From: JAEXOD01 sp963667875 | Lineage (GTDB): Bacteria > Bacteroidota > Ignavibacteria > Ignavibacteriales > Melioribacteraceae | Assembly (NCBI GenBank): GCA_963667875.2 | Contig: CAXXGC010000009.1 | Span: 62,001-126,000 of the forward strand | Length of the DNA stretch: 64,000 nucleotides | Direction: 5' to 3' | Shown: positions 19,324 to 29,277 of the stretch, one piece after another | Layout of the letters: every line of letters begins with the position of its first letter | Numbering within the stretch: position 1 is the first letter of the stretch | Translations under genes and position numbers: made by a program | Notes under the pieces: model-generated | The model's input: the letters and a program-made list of their open reading frames with translations, nothing else | What the model was told of the DNA's origin: nothing | Databases searched by the model: none

Positions 19324-21480
19324 ATGAACAAATTTTATATTTTAATTTATTTGGTTTTAACCTTAACGGTTACTGTTTATGCACAAAACCCCGAGTGGAT
19401 GCATTATGAATATACACCAATTAAATGTACTGCCATCGAGGGTGATGATATTTGGATAGGAACATTTTTTGGTGGATTAACAAAATACAATAAAAGAACC
19501 GGCGAAAAAACACATTACAATACATCAAATTCCGGCTTGCCGGATAATTTTATTATGGCAATAACAATAGACAATGAAGGAAATAAATGGATTGGAACTT
19601 ACCAGTTTGGTTTAGCAAAATATAATGGTATTGATTGGATTGTTTATAATAAGTCAAATTCCGGTTTGCCAAACAATAATATAACTGATATAAAAATTGA
19701 TAATGAGGGAAATAAATGGATTGGGACAGAGGAATGTGGTTTAGCCAAATTTAACGGGACCGATTGGACGGTTTATAATATTTCAAATTCGGGTTTGCCA
19801 AATAATAATATTAGGTTAATAGCAATAGATAATGAAGGGAATAAATGGCTTGGAACTGATTACGGTTTAGTAAAATTTGACGGTTCAGATTGGGTAAATT
19901 ATAATACAACAAATTCCGGTTTGCCGGATAATAATATTAGGGTAATTGCAATAGATAATGAAGGGAATAAATGGATTGGGACCGAATATGGAGGTTTAGC
20001 CAAATTTAACGGCACGGATTGGACTGTTTACAATATGTCAAATTCCGATTTGCCAAGCAATACGATATATGATATAAAAATAGATAATGAAGGGAATAAA
20101 TGGATTGGTACAAATAATGGTGGGTTATCAAAATTTAACGGTAACGATTGGATTGTTTATAATACTTATAATTCAGGTCTTCAGGATAATTTAGTTAATT
20201 CAATAATTATTGATAATGAAGATATCAAGTGGATTGTGACAGGCAGCTTGGGTTTGACAAAGTTTGATAATCAAAATTGGAATAATTTTTATGTTTTATT
20301 CAGCTCTTTGCCTAATAACATGGTTTTTGAAATTGAAATGGATAATGAGGGGGCTATGTGGATTGGAACCGGAAAAGGTTTAGCCAAATTTAACGGGACG
20401 GATTGGGTTATTTATAATACATCCAATTCAGGTTTACCAAGTAATTGGGTTAGGACAATAGCAACAGATAACGAAGGGAATAAATGGATTGGGACTAGTG
20501 GTGGTTTAGCAAAATTTGAGGGTAAAGAGTGGATTGTTTACAATACACTAAATTCCGGTTTGCCCGATAACGAGATTTATTCGTTAGCTATTGATGGCGA
20601 AGGGAATAAATGGATTGGGACTGGAACTTACCGGGGCGGTTTAACAAAATATAATGGTATTGACTGGGTTGTTTATAATACAACAAATTCCGGGTTGCCA
20701 AACTATACGATATATGATATAAAAATAGATAATGAAGGGAATAAATGGATTGGAACTGATGACGGATTGGCCAAATTAGATGATTCGGTCTGGACTGTTT
20801 ACAATATGTCAAATTCCGGTTTACCGGATAATGAGGTAAGGACTGTAGTTATAGATAACAACGGGGATAAATGGATTGGAACTTATAATGGTGGTCTAAC
20901 AAAATTTAACGGTACCGATTGGATTGTTTATAAAACATCAAATTCCGGTTTGCCAGATAATAGGATATATGATATAAATATAGATAATGAAGGAAACAAA
21001 TGGATTGGAACTGATTTAGGTTTAGCCAAATTTAACGGCACTGATTGGGTAAAATATAAACCGTCAAATTCCGGTTTGCCGGATTATGAGGTAAGGACTG
21101 TAGTTATAGATAACAACGGGGATAAATGGATTGGAACTATGTATGGTGGCTTAGCAATATTTAATGAGGGCGGTGTAGTGATAAGTGTTGATGATAATAA
21201 TATTAATAATACACCTAACGATTTTGTTTTACAGCAAAATTACCCCAATCCGTTTAACCCAAACACAACAATAAGTTTTAGTTTACCCCGGCAAACTTTT
21301 GTTACCTTAAAAATTTACGATATTTTAGGCAAAGAAATAACTACACTTGTAAATGAAGAATTAAATGCCGGAACCTACCAAAAAGATTGGCACCCTGCCG
21401 GTTTAAGCAGCGGAATTTATTTTTACAGGCTGCAGGCTGGCAGCTATACCCAAACACGTAAAATGATAATGGTGAAATAG
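19324..21480 (+). CDS. Secreted double beta-propeller protein 1 (Reg_prop-like blades, T9SS tail)
   Basis: The protein is 718 aa, with a signal peptide ending TVTVYA|Q. It consists of 14 blades of about 42 residues, each with a core of the type IDNEGNKWIGT..GLAKFNGTDW and a loop NSGLPDN. This matches the two-component-regulator propeller repeat (Reg_prop, PF07494). Fourteen blades imply two seven-bladed propellers; the seventh blade is atypical (NQNWNNFYVLFSSLPNN) and marks the boundary. The last ~75 residues are a T9SS type A sorting domain (NYPNPFNPNTTISF ... GIYFYRLQAG). It is expected to be exported and surface-attached or released; the ligand is unknown. No kinase domain is attached. Confidence 0.9.
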   Translation: MNKFYILIYLVLTLTVTVYAQNPEWMHYEYTPIKCTAIEGDDIWIGTFFGGLTKYNKRTGEKTHYNTSNSGLPDNFIMAITIDNEGNKWIGTYQFGLAKYNGIDWIVYNKSNSGLPNNNITDIKIDNEGNKWIGTEECGLAKFNGTDWTVYNISNSGLPNNNIRLIAIDNEGNKWLGTDYGLVKFDGSDWVNYNTTNSGLPDNNIRVIAIDNEGNKWIGTEYGGLAKFNGTDWTVYNMSNSDLPSNTIYDIKIDNEGNKWIGTNNGGLSKFNGNDWIVYNTYNSGLQDNLVNSIIIDNEDIKWIVTGSLGLTKFDNQNWNNFYVLFSSLPNNMVFEIEMDNEGAMWIGTGKGLAKFNGTDWVIYNTSNSGLPSNWVRTIATDNEGNKWIGTSGGLAKFEGKEWIVYNTLNSGLPDNEIYSLAIDGEGNKWIGTGTYRGGLTKYNGIDWVVYNTTNSGLPNYTIYDIKIDNEGNKWIGTDDGLAKLDDSVWTVYNMSNSGLPDNEVRTVVIDNNGDKWIGTYNGGLTKFNGTDWIVYKTSNSGLPDNRIYDINIDNEGNKWIGTDLGLAKFNGTDWVKYKPSNSGLPDYEVRTVVIDNNGDKWIGTMYGGLAIFNEGGVVISVDDNNINNTPNDFVLQQNYPNPFNPNTTISFSLPRQTFVTLKIYDILGKEITTLVNEELNAGTYQKDWHPAGLSSGIYFYRLQAGSYTQTRKMIMVK

Positions 21481-21595
21481 CAACAAAAGATAGTGGTAAT
21501 GGTTGGTTTATAAAATATTTAAGATTTGGAATTAATAACCGCAAAAAAAATTAAAAACAAATCGGTTGCTTTATTATTTGCGGTTTTAGAATATT
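21481..21595. repeat. Duplicated 3'-flanking segment, copy 1
   Basis: The sequence after the stop of propeller gene 1 (CAACAAAAGATAGTGGTAAT and onward, with a loose hairpin AACCGCAAA / TTTGCGGTT) recurs after gene 4 (28677-28791). A shorter version follows gene 5 (31438-31510). The AACCGCAAA/TTTGCGGTT arms could form a transcription-ending or 3'-protecting stem. Confidence 0.75.
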
Positions 21596-21643
21596 GATTT
21601 TTTCGCTCTCCAAAATAGACACATTAATTTTAGGTTCTTCCAT
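21596..21643 (-). pseudogene. Relic of the spoIID-like gene, first 15 or so codons (copy 1)
   Basis: Reading leftward from an ATG at 21643, the codons match the first ~13 of the SpoIID-like gene (MEEPKINVSILES) at 18888. They then run into unrelated sequence. It is a by-product of duplication of the divergent promoter region together with the propeller gene. Confidence 0.85.
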
Positions 21644-22061
21644 AATATAAGCCAAATTTAATTTTAAAATATTTCAATGTTAAAGATATAAAAATAAATA
21701 ATCGGTTTTTAGGGAAAAAGGGGAAAATAGTCTTTTCTTAAAAGTTTTGTCGTTTCCAATATTGTTATTAAATAATTGTGTTAAACTGGCCTTTTATATG
21801 GTAAAATAGTTAAAATCTAAAGAATTTGTGATATAAAACATGGTGGTGATATATATCACAAATTTGAATATTCTGTTTTGTTATTTTAATGCTAAAATAA
21901 TTATTTGTTGTTTAATAAAAATAATGGAATTATTAATAAATATTAGTTGGGAAATAAACCAAATTGCAATGTTTGGTTTATAATTGTAAATTTTGTTGAC
22001 GGTTTTTTAATTTTATTACATGTAAAAATATTATACAATGGCTGGTGGAAAAGGAGCTGAT
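21644..22061 (+). promoter_or_regulatory. Upstream region of propeller gene 2 (duplicated promoter)
   Basis: This is a paralogous copy of 18889-19323. It contains a near-consensus CRP-like palindrome at 21845-21860 and an AAAAGGAG ribosome-binding site at 22049-22056 serving the ATG at 22062. Confidence 0.65.
21825..21862. promoter_or_regulatory. Candidate CRP/FNR-family operator with nested palindromes
   Basis: GGTGATATATATCACA at 21845-21860 differs from TGTGA-N6-TCACA by one base, and its inner 14 bases are a perfect palindrome. A second arm TTTGTGATAT at 21825-21834 pairs perfectly with ATATCACAAA at 21853-21862. The same arrangement lies before gene 5. No binding is demonstrated. Confidence 0.4.
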
Positions 22062-24206
22062 ATGAACAAATTTTATATTTTAATTTATTTGGTTTTAACT
22101 TTAACGGTTTCTGTGTATGCACAAAACCCGGATTGGATAAATTACGGATGTTGGCCCATTACATGTACTGCCGTTGAAGGTGATGATATTTGGATTGGTA
22201 CAAATGGAGGAGGGTTAACAAAATACAACAAAATAACCGGCGAAAAAAAGTTTTATAATCAGTCAAATTCCGGTTTGCCGAGTTATATTATTTACGCCAT
22301 TACAATAGATAATGAGGGGAATAAATGGATTGGAACTGATTATGGTTTAGCCAAATTTAACGGTACTGATTGGGTTATTTATAATACATCAAATTCCGGT
22401 TTGCCGGATAATATTATTAGGGCAATAGCAATAGATATTGAAGGTATTAAATGGATTGGGACATTGGATGGAGGTTTAGCTAAATTTAATGGCATGGATT
22501 GGGTGATTTATAACACGACAAATTCCGGTTTACCAGATAATTGTGTTAACGCCTTAGCAATAGATAATGAAGGAAATAATTGGATAGGAACCGGCGGTGG
22601 TTTAGCCAAATTTAACGGTACGGATTGGGCTATTTATAATACGTCAAATTCCGGGTTGCCTTATAATTGGGTTATTTCAATAGCAATAGATAATGAAGGG
22701 GATATATGGATTGGGACTTGGGGTTGTGGTTTAGCCAAATTTAACGGCACGGATTGGGTTGTGTATAATACTTCCAATTCCGGTTTGCCGAATAATGATG
22801 TAAGCACTATAGCAATAGATAATGAAGGAAATAAATGGATTGGAACTGATGGCGGTTTGGCCAAATTTAACGGAACCGATTGGGTTGTTTATAACATGTC
22901 AAATTCCGGGTTGCCTTCTAATCTGGTTTGGTCAATAGCAATAGATAATGAAGGGATTAAGTGGATTGGAACGAGCGATCCAATCTTGGTAAAATTTGAT
23001 GGTTCGAACTGGGTGGTGTTTAATATTTCGTTTTCCGGTTTACCGAATAATTATGTTACTTCAATAGCAATAGATAATGATGGAGTTAAATGGATTAACG
23101 CTGGTCGTGATTTAGTAAAATTTAACGGTACGGATTGGGCTGTTTATAACACCTCGAATTCTGGCCTTCCCGGTTATTGGATTTATTCAATAGCCGTTGA
23201 TAACGAAGGAGTTAAATGGATTGGGACAGATGGTGGGGGTTTAGTAAAATTTAACGGCACGGATTGGGTTGTGTATAATAAATCAAATTCCGATTTGCCA
23301 AATAATTATATCCATTCAATAGTAATAGATAATGAAGGGAATAAGTGGATTGGAACTTTATATGGTGGTTTAGCCAAATTTAACGGTACAGATTGGACTG
23401 TTTACAATTCATCAAATTCCGGGTTTCCCGATTGTAATATAAATACACTAACAATAGATGATGAGGGGAATAAATGGATTGGAACTGATCAGGGTTTAGC
23501 CAAATTTAACGGTACCGATTGGGCTGTTTATAACATGTCAAATTCCGGATTGCCTTCTGATCTGGTTTGGTCAATAGCAATAGATAATGAAGGGATTAAG
23601 TGGATTGGAGCTTCATATGGTGGTTTAGCCAAATTTAACGGTACTGATTGGACTGTTTATAATACATCAAATTCCGGGTTGCCTGATACTAGGATAAAGA
23701 CGCTAGCAATAGATGATGATGGGAATAAATGGATTGGGACTTGTGACGGTTTGGCCAAATTTAACGGTACGGATTGGACTGTTTATTATACATCAAATTC
23801 CTGGTTGCCTGATGATTATATCAACGCGATAGCAATAGACAACGAGGGAAAGAAATGGATTGGAACAAGTGGTGGTTTAAGTGTATTTAAAGTGGGTAAT
23901 GTAGTGATAAGTGTTGATGATAAAAACGTTAACAATTCACCTGCTGGTTTTATTTTGCAGCAAAATTACCCAAATCCATTTAATCCAAACACAACAATAA
24001 GTTTTAATTTACCGCGGCAAACTTTTGTTACCTTAAAAATATACGATATTTTAGGCAAAGAAATAACTACTCTTGTAAATGAAGAATTAAATCCCGGAAC
24101 CTACCAAAAAGACTGGCACCCGGCGGGTTTAAGCAGCGGGATATATTTTTGCAGGCTGCAGGCAGGCAGCTATAGCCAAACACGTAAAATGATAATGGTG
24201 AAATAA
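22062..24206 (+). CDS. Secreted double beta-propeller protein 2 (T9SS tail)
   Basis: This 714-aa paralogue of the neighbouring propeller genes has a signal peptide (ends TVSVYA|Q), 14 blades and a T9SS type A tail. The seventh blade is again atypical (ILVKFDGSNWVVFNISFSG). An in-frame ATG at 22038 exists, but the ribosome-binding site AAAAGGAG at 22049-22056 lies downstream of it, and MNKFYILIYL matches the paralogues, so I take 22062. It is followed after 97 bp by gene 3. Confidence 0.9.
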   Translation: MNKFYILIYLVLTLTVSVYAQNPDWINYGCWPITCTAVEGDDIWIGTNGGGLTKYNKITGEKKFYNQSNSGLPSYIIYAITIDNEGNKWIGTDYGLAKFNGTDWVIYNTSNSGLPDNIIRAIAIDIEGIKWIGTLDGGLAKFNGMDWVIYNTTNSGLPDNCVNALAIDNEGNNWIGTGGGLAKFNGTDWAIYNTSNSGLPYNWVISIAIDNEGDIWIGTWGCGLAKFNGTDWVVYNTSNSGLPNNDVSTIAIDNEGNKWIGTDGGLAKFNGTDWVVYNMSNSGLPSNLVWSIAIDNEGIKWIGTSDPILVKFDGSNWVVFNISFSGLPNNYVTSIAIDNDGVKWINAGRDLVKFNGTDWAVYNTSNSGLPGYWIYSIAVDNEGVKWIGTDGGGLVKFNGTDWVVYNKSNSDLPNNYIHSIVIDNEGNKWIGTLYGGLAKFNGTDWTVYNSSNSGFPDCNINTLTIDDEGNKWIGTDQGLAKFNGTDWAVYNMSNSGLPSDLVWSIAIDNEGIKWIGASYGGLAKFNGTDWTVYNTSNSGLPDTRIKTLAIDDDGNKWIGTCDGLAKFNGTDWTVYYTSNSWLPDDYINAIAIDNEGKKWIGTSGGLSVFKVGNVVISVDDKNVNNSPAGFILQQNYPNPFNPNTTISFNLPRQTFVTLKIYDILGKEITTLVNEELNPGTYQKDWHPAGLSSGIYFCRLQAGSYSQTRKMIMVK

Positions 24207-24303
24207 AAGAGGTAATTAATTGTGCTGTTTATAACTTACTTTATTCATAAATTTTTACAAAATTATATGTTGCCAATTTTGGTTTGGCAAAAAAGGAGCT
24301 GAT
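24207..24303. repeat. Short duplicated spacer, copy 1 (genes 2/3)
   Basis: This 97-bp spacer (AATTAATTGTGCTGTTTATA..., ending in an AAAAAGGAGCTGAT ribosome-binding site) is nearly the same as the spacer between genes 3 and 4 (26442-26537). The two spacers differ from the long duplicated upstream region of genes 1, 2 and 5, so genes 2-4 may be one transcription unit. Confidence 0.75.
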
Positions 24304-26441
24304 ATGAATAAATTTTATATTTTAATTTATTTGATTTTATTTTTAACGGTTTCTATTTATGCACAAAACCCGGAATGGATAAATTACGGATGTACGCCCA
24401 TTACATGTACTGCCGTTGAAGGTGATGATCTTTGGATTGGTACAAATGGGGGCGGCTTAACAAAATACAACAAAATAACCGGCGAAAGAACGTTTTATAC
24501 TACTTCAAATTCCGGTATACCTGATAACGTGATTTTATCGATAGCAATAGATAATGAAGGTATTAAATGGATTGGGACTAGTGGTGGTTTAGCCAAATTT
24601 AACGGTACCGATTGGGTTATTTATAATACATCAAATTCCGGTTTGCCGGATAATGATGTTTGGGCAATAGCAATAGATAATGAAGGAAATAAATGGATTG
24701 GAACTTACCAGAGCGGTCTAGCCAAATTTAACGGTACGGATTGGATTGTTTATAATAAGTCAAATTCCGGTTTGCCCGATAACGAGATTTATTCGTTAGC
24801 TATTGATGGCGAAGGGAATAAATGGATTGGAACTTGGAATGGTTTAGCCAAATTTGATGGCCAAGAATGGATTGTGTACAATACAGCAAATTCCGGTTTG
24901 TTGGATAATTATATTCGCACGATAGCAATAGATAATGAAGGAAATATATGGATTGGAACTAATTATGGTGGTTTAGCAAAATAAATGGTACGGATTGGAT
25001 TGTTTACAATATGTCAAATTCCGGCTTGCTGATTGATCAAGTCAATTCGGTTGCAATAGATAATGAAGGAGTTAAGTGGATTGGAACTAGTTGTGGTCTA
25101 GCCAAATTTTACGGTACTAATTGGATTGTTTATAGCACTAATAATTCAGGTCTTATGGATGATTTAGTTAATACAATAATTATTGATGATGATGAAAACA
25201 AGTGGATTGGGACCGGTAGCCCACGTTTGGCAAAGTTTGATGGTCAAAATTGGAATAACTTTTATGTTTTATTCAGCTCTTTGCCTGATTACTTTGTTTT
25301 AGAAATTGCAATGGATAACGAGGGGGCCAAGTGGATTGGAACACATAAAGGTGTAGTCAAATTTAACGGCTCGCATTGGATTATATATGACGAGTTAAAT
25401 TCCGGATTGCCATATAATATGGTTTCGTCAATAAAAATTGATAATGATGGGAATAAATGGATTGGAACTTATGGTGGTTTAGCTAAATATAACGGTACCG
25501 ATTGGATTGTTTATAGCACATCTAATTCCGGTATACCTCGTAGCTATATTATTTCGTTAGCAATTGACGGCGAAGGAAATATATGGATTGGAACCAGTGG
25601 AGGTTTAGCGAAATTTAACGGTGTGGATTGGGCTATTTATAATACATCAAATTCCGGGTTGCCTTATAATTGGATTTATTCAATAGCAATAGATAATGAA
25701 GGGGATAAATGGATTGGGACTAGTGGTGGTTTAGCCAAATTTGATGGTACGGCTTGGACTGTTTACAATACATCAAATTCCGGTTTGCCGGAAAATTATG
25801 TCCGGGTTATAGTTGTTGATAACGAAGGCGTTAAATGGATAGGAACCGAGGGTGGTTTAGCAAAATTTGATGGCATTGATTGGACTGTTTATAATACTTC
25901 AAATTCCGGTTTGCCGAATAATTGTATCAGGACAATAACCATTGATGATGATGAAAACAAATGGATTGGAACCGAATTTGGTGGTCTAGCCAAATTTAAT
26001 GGGACGGATTGGAATGTTTATAATACATCAAATTCCGGTTTGCCGGATAATCAAATTTACACAATAGAAACTGATAATGAAGGAAATAAATGGATTGGTA
26101 CTTACCAGGGTTTGGCTGTATTTAACGAAGGTGGTGTAGTGATAAGTGTTGATGATAAAAACATTAATAATACACCGACTAATTTTGTTTTACAGCAAAA
26201 TTACCCTAATCCGTTTAACCCAAACACAGCAATAAGTTTTAATTTGCCGCAGCAAACTTTTGTTACCTTAAAAATATTCGATATTTTGGGTAAAGAAATA
26301 ACCACGCTTGTAAATGAAGAATTAAATCCCGGAACCTACCAAAAAGACTGGCACCCGGCGGGTTTAAGCAGCGGAATATATTTTTGCAGGCTGCAGGCAG
26401 GCAGCTATACCCAAACGCGTAAAATGATAATGGTGAAATAA
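24304..26441 (+). pseudogene. Secreted double beta-propeller protein 3, interrupted by a frameshift
   Basis: The gene is homologous over its full length to the other four (signal peptide, 14 blades, atypical blade 7 GQNWNNFYVLFSSLPDY, T9SS tail). The first frame ends at a TAA at 24982-24984 inside blade 5. There AAATAAATGG stands where the family has AAATTTAATGG or AAATTTAACGG: one base is missing and another changed. The rest continues from there in the -1 frame (open from 25011 to 26441). Either the gene is a recent pseudogene, or the base is an assembly error; a slippery-site event seems unlikely because the sequence differs at two bases. The ribosome-binding site AAAAAGGAG precedes the ATG. 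Confidence 0.85.
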
Positions 26442-26537
26442 AGAGGGTAATTAATTGTGCTGTTTATAACTTGTTTTATTCACAAATTTTTACAAAATTA
26501 TATGTTGCCGGTTTCGATTTGACAAAAAGGAGCTAAT
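26442..26537. repeat. Short duplicated spacer, copy 2 (genes 3/4)
   Basis: Close copy of 24207-24303. It ends in AAAAAGGAGCTAAT, the ribosome-binding site of the TTG-started gene 4. Confidence 0.75.
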
Positions 26538-28676
26538 TTGAAAAATTTTTATATTTTAATTTATTTGGTTTTAACGTTAACGGTTACTGTTTATGCACAA
26601 AATCCGGAATGGATAAATTACAGATGTACGCCCATTACATGTACTGCCGTTGAAGGTGATGATATTTGGATTGGTACAAATAGGGGCGGCTTAACAAAAT
26701 ACAACAAAATAACCGGCGAAAGAACGTTTTATACTACTTCAAATTCCGGTATACCTGATAACGTGATTTTATCGATAGCAATAGATAATGAAGGTATTAA
26801 ATGGATTGGGACTACTTACGGTTTAGTAAAATTTGACGGTTCGGATTGGGTAAATTATAATACGTCAAATTCCGGTTTGCCGGATGATAGGATTATTGAA
26901 GTAACAATAGATAATGAAGGAAACAAATGGATTGGGACTGGTCATTCTGGTTTGGTAAAGTTTAACGATACAGCTTGGACTGTTTATAATAAAAATAATT
27001 CGGGTTTACCGAATAATTATGTTACTGCAATAGCAATAGATAATGAGGGAAATAAATGGATTGCGTGTGACAATACTTTGGCCAAATTTAACGGAACCGA
27101 TTGGGTTATTTATAACTCATCAAATTCTGTGCTGATCGTTTCAATAACAGACTTAGCGATAGATAATGAAGGTGTTGTGTGGGTTGGGACTGCCGGCGGC
27201 GGTTTAGCTAAATTTAACGGTATCGAGTGGTATAATTATACTTCCCATAATTCAGGATTGCCGAGTAGTGTGATTTTGTCGGTAGCAGTAGATAATGAAG
27301 GAAATAAATGGATTGGGACTTGGAGTGGATTAGCTAAATTTAACGGTACTGACTGGTCTGTTTTTAATATTTTAAATTCCGGCTTGCCGGCTAGTTATGT
27401 TGAAACCATAACTTTTGATAATGAAGGGAATAAATGGTTTGGAACGGATGCCCCAAGCTTGGTAAAATTTGATGGTTCAAATTGGACTTTTTATTATGTT
27501 TTGTTTTCATGTTTGCCGAATGATAAGATTAATTCGATTGCAATAGCCAATGAAGGTGTTAAATGGATTGGTACTGAGTGTGGTTTAGCTAAATTTAACG
27601 GTACTGGTTGGGCGATTTATAATACTTCAAATTCCGGGTTACCGTCCGATTGGATCATGTCAATAACCATTGATGATGAAGGAAACAAATGGATTGGGAC
27701 ATATGGAGGTGGATTAGCCAAATTTAACGGTACCGATTGGGTGATTTATAATACTTCAAATTCCGGTTTGCCCGATAATAGGATTTTGTCAATAGCAATT
27801 GATGATGAGGGAAATAAATGGATTGGGACAAATGGATATGGATTAGCCAAATTTAACGGCGCGGATTGGACGGTTTACAATTCATTAAACTCCGGGTTAT
27901 TGAATGATTATATTTTCGCAATAGAATTTGATTTACATGGAGATAAATGGATTGGCACCGATGGTGGATTAGCCAAATTTGATGGTACGGCTTGGACAGT
28001 TTACAATCCATCAAACTCCGGCCTACCGGTAAATGCTGTTCGTGCTTTATCAATAGATAATGAAGGTATTAAATGGATTGGGACATTGGATGGTGGTTTA
28101 GCCAAATTTAACGGTGTCGATTGGGTGACTTATAATACAACAAATTCGGATTTGCCGGATAATTATGTTTATACGATAGCAATAGATAATGAAGGTATTA
28201 AATGGATTGGGACTTTATATGGTGGCTTAGCAAAATTTAACGATGTGGATTGGACAATTTTCGATTCATTAAACTACGGAGATAAAATTTGGTCAATGGC
28301 AATAGATAATGAAGGGAATAAATGGATTGGATTGCAAGGGAGCGGTTTAGTTGTTTTTAACGAAGGAGGAGTAGTTATAAACGTTGATGATAAAAACATT
28401 AATAATACACCTTATGATTTTGTTTTACAGCAAAATTACCCTAATCCGTTTAACCCAAACACAACAATAAGTTTTAGTTTACCCCGGCAAACTTTTGTTA
28501 CTTTAAAAATATATGATATTTTAGGTAAAGAAATAACTACTCTTGTAAATGAAGAATTAAACGCGGGAACCTACCAAAAAGACTGGCACCCGGCGGGTTT
28601 AAGCAGCGGAATATATTTTTGCAGGCTGCAGGCAGGCAACTATACCCAAACACGCAAAATGATAATGGTGAAATAG
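26538..28676 (+). CDS. Secreted double beta-propeller protein 4 (T9SS tail, TTG start)
   Basis: This 712-aa protein has a signal peptide (ends TVTVYA|Q), 14 Reg_prop-like blades with an atypical seventh (SLVKFDGSNWTFYYVLFSCL), and a T9SS type A tail. The start is TTG at the position where paralogues have ATG (AAAAAGGAGCTAATTTG); an upstream alternative is not apparent. Its first ~160 coding bases beyond the signal peptide are almost identical to those of gene 3 (26655-26816 versus 24421-24582), which shows recent exchange. Blade 4 has lost the usual WIGT (WIACDN). Confidence 0.9.
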   Translation: MKNFYILIYLVLTLTVTVYAQNPEWINYRCTPITCTAVEGDDIWIGTNRGGLTKYNKITGERTFYTTSNSGIPDNVILSIAIDNEGIKWIGTTYGLVKFDGSDWVNYNTSNSGLPDDRIIEVTIDNEGNKWIGTGHSGLVKFNDTAWTVYNKNNSGLPNNYVTAIAIDNEGNKWIACDNTLAKFNGTDWVIYNSSNSVLIVSITDLAIDNEGVVWVGTAGGGLAKFNGIEWYNYTSHNSGLPSSVILSVAVDNEGNKWIGTWSGLAKFNGTDWSVFNILNSGLPASYVETITFDNEGNKWFGTDAPSLVKFDGSNWTFYYVLFSCLPNDKINSIAIANEGVKWIGTECGLAKFNGTGWAIYNTSNSGLPSDWIMSITIDDEGNKWIGTYGGGLAKFNGTDWVIYNTSNSGLPDNRILSIAIDDEGNKWIGTNGYGLAKFNGADWTVYNSLNSGLLNDYIFAIEFDLHGDKWIGTDGGLAKFDGTAWTVYNPSNSGLPVNAVRALSIDNEGIKWIGTLDGGLAKFNGVDWVTYNTTNSDLPDNYVYTIAIDNEGIKWIGTLYGGLAKFNDVDWTIFDSLNYGDKIWSMAIDNEGNKWIGLQGSGLVVFNEGGVVINVDDKNINNTPYDFVLQQNYPNPFNPNTTISFSLPRQTFVTLKIYDILGKEITTLVNEELNAGTYQKDWHPAGLSSGIYFCRLQAGNYTQTRKMIMVK

Positions 28677-28791
28677 CAACAAAGAATAGTGGTAATGGTT
28701 GGTTTATAAAATATTTAAGATTTGGAATTAATAACCGCAAAAAAAATTAAAAACAAATTGGTTGCTTTATTATTTGCGGTTTTAGAATATC
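28677..28791. repeat. Duplicated 3'-flanking segment, copy 2
   Basis: Close copy of 21481-21595, including the AACCGCAAA / TTTGCGGTT arms. It lies between propeller gene 4 and the second spoIID relic. Confidence 0.75.
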
Positions 28792-28839
28792 GATTTTTTC
28801 GCTCTCCAAAATAGATACATTAATTTTAGGTTCTTCCAT
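28792..28839 (-). pseudogene. Relic of the spoIID-like gene, first 15 or so codons (copy 2)
   Basis: Same structure as the relic at 21596-21643. Leftward from the ATG at 28839 the 5' codons of the SpoIID-like gene are preserved with few changes, then homology stops. Confidence 0.85.
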
Positions 28840-29277
28840 AATATAAGCTAAATTTAATTTTAAAATATTTCAATGTTAGGGATATAAAAATAAATAATCA
28901 GTTTTTAGGAAAAAAGGGGAAAATAGTCTTTTCATAAAAGTTTTGTCGTTTCCAATATTGATATTAAATTATTGTGTTAAACAGGCCTTTTATATGGTAA
29001 AATAGTTAAAATCTAAAGAATTTGTGATATAAAACATGGTGGTGATATATATCACAAATTTGAATGTCCTTTTTATTATTATTGAAGTGAAATTATTTTT
29101 ATATAGGAATAATTATTTATTTTTTTAATAAAAACAATGGAATTATTAATAAACATTAGTTTGGGAAATAAATAAAATTGCAAAACTTAGGTTATAGCTG
29201 TAAATTTAGCTGCTTGGTTTTTAAATTTTATAACATTTATAAATTCTATATAATGGCTGGTAACAAAAGGAGCTGGT
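28840..29277 (+). promoter_or_regulatory. Upstream region of propeller gene 5 (duplicated, mosaic promoter)
   Basis: The distal part (to about 29065), including the palindrome GGTGATATATATCACA at 29041-29056, matches the gene 2 upstream region. The proximal part (about 29066-29210) matches the gene 1 upstream region instead. This suggests recombination between copies. AAAAGGAG precedes the ATG at 29278. Confidence 0.65.

Noticed and set aside
22038..22061. Earlier ATG of propeller gene 2 at 22038
   Set aside because: The ribosome-binding site lies downstream of it and the paralogues begin at the position equivalent to 22062.
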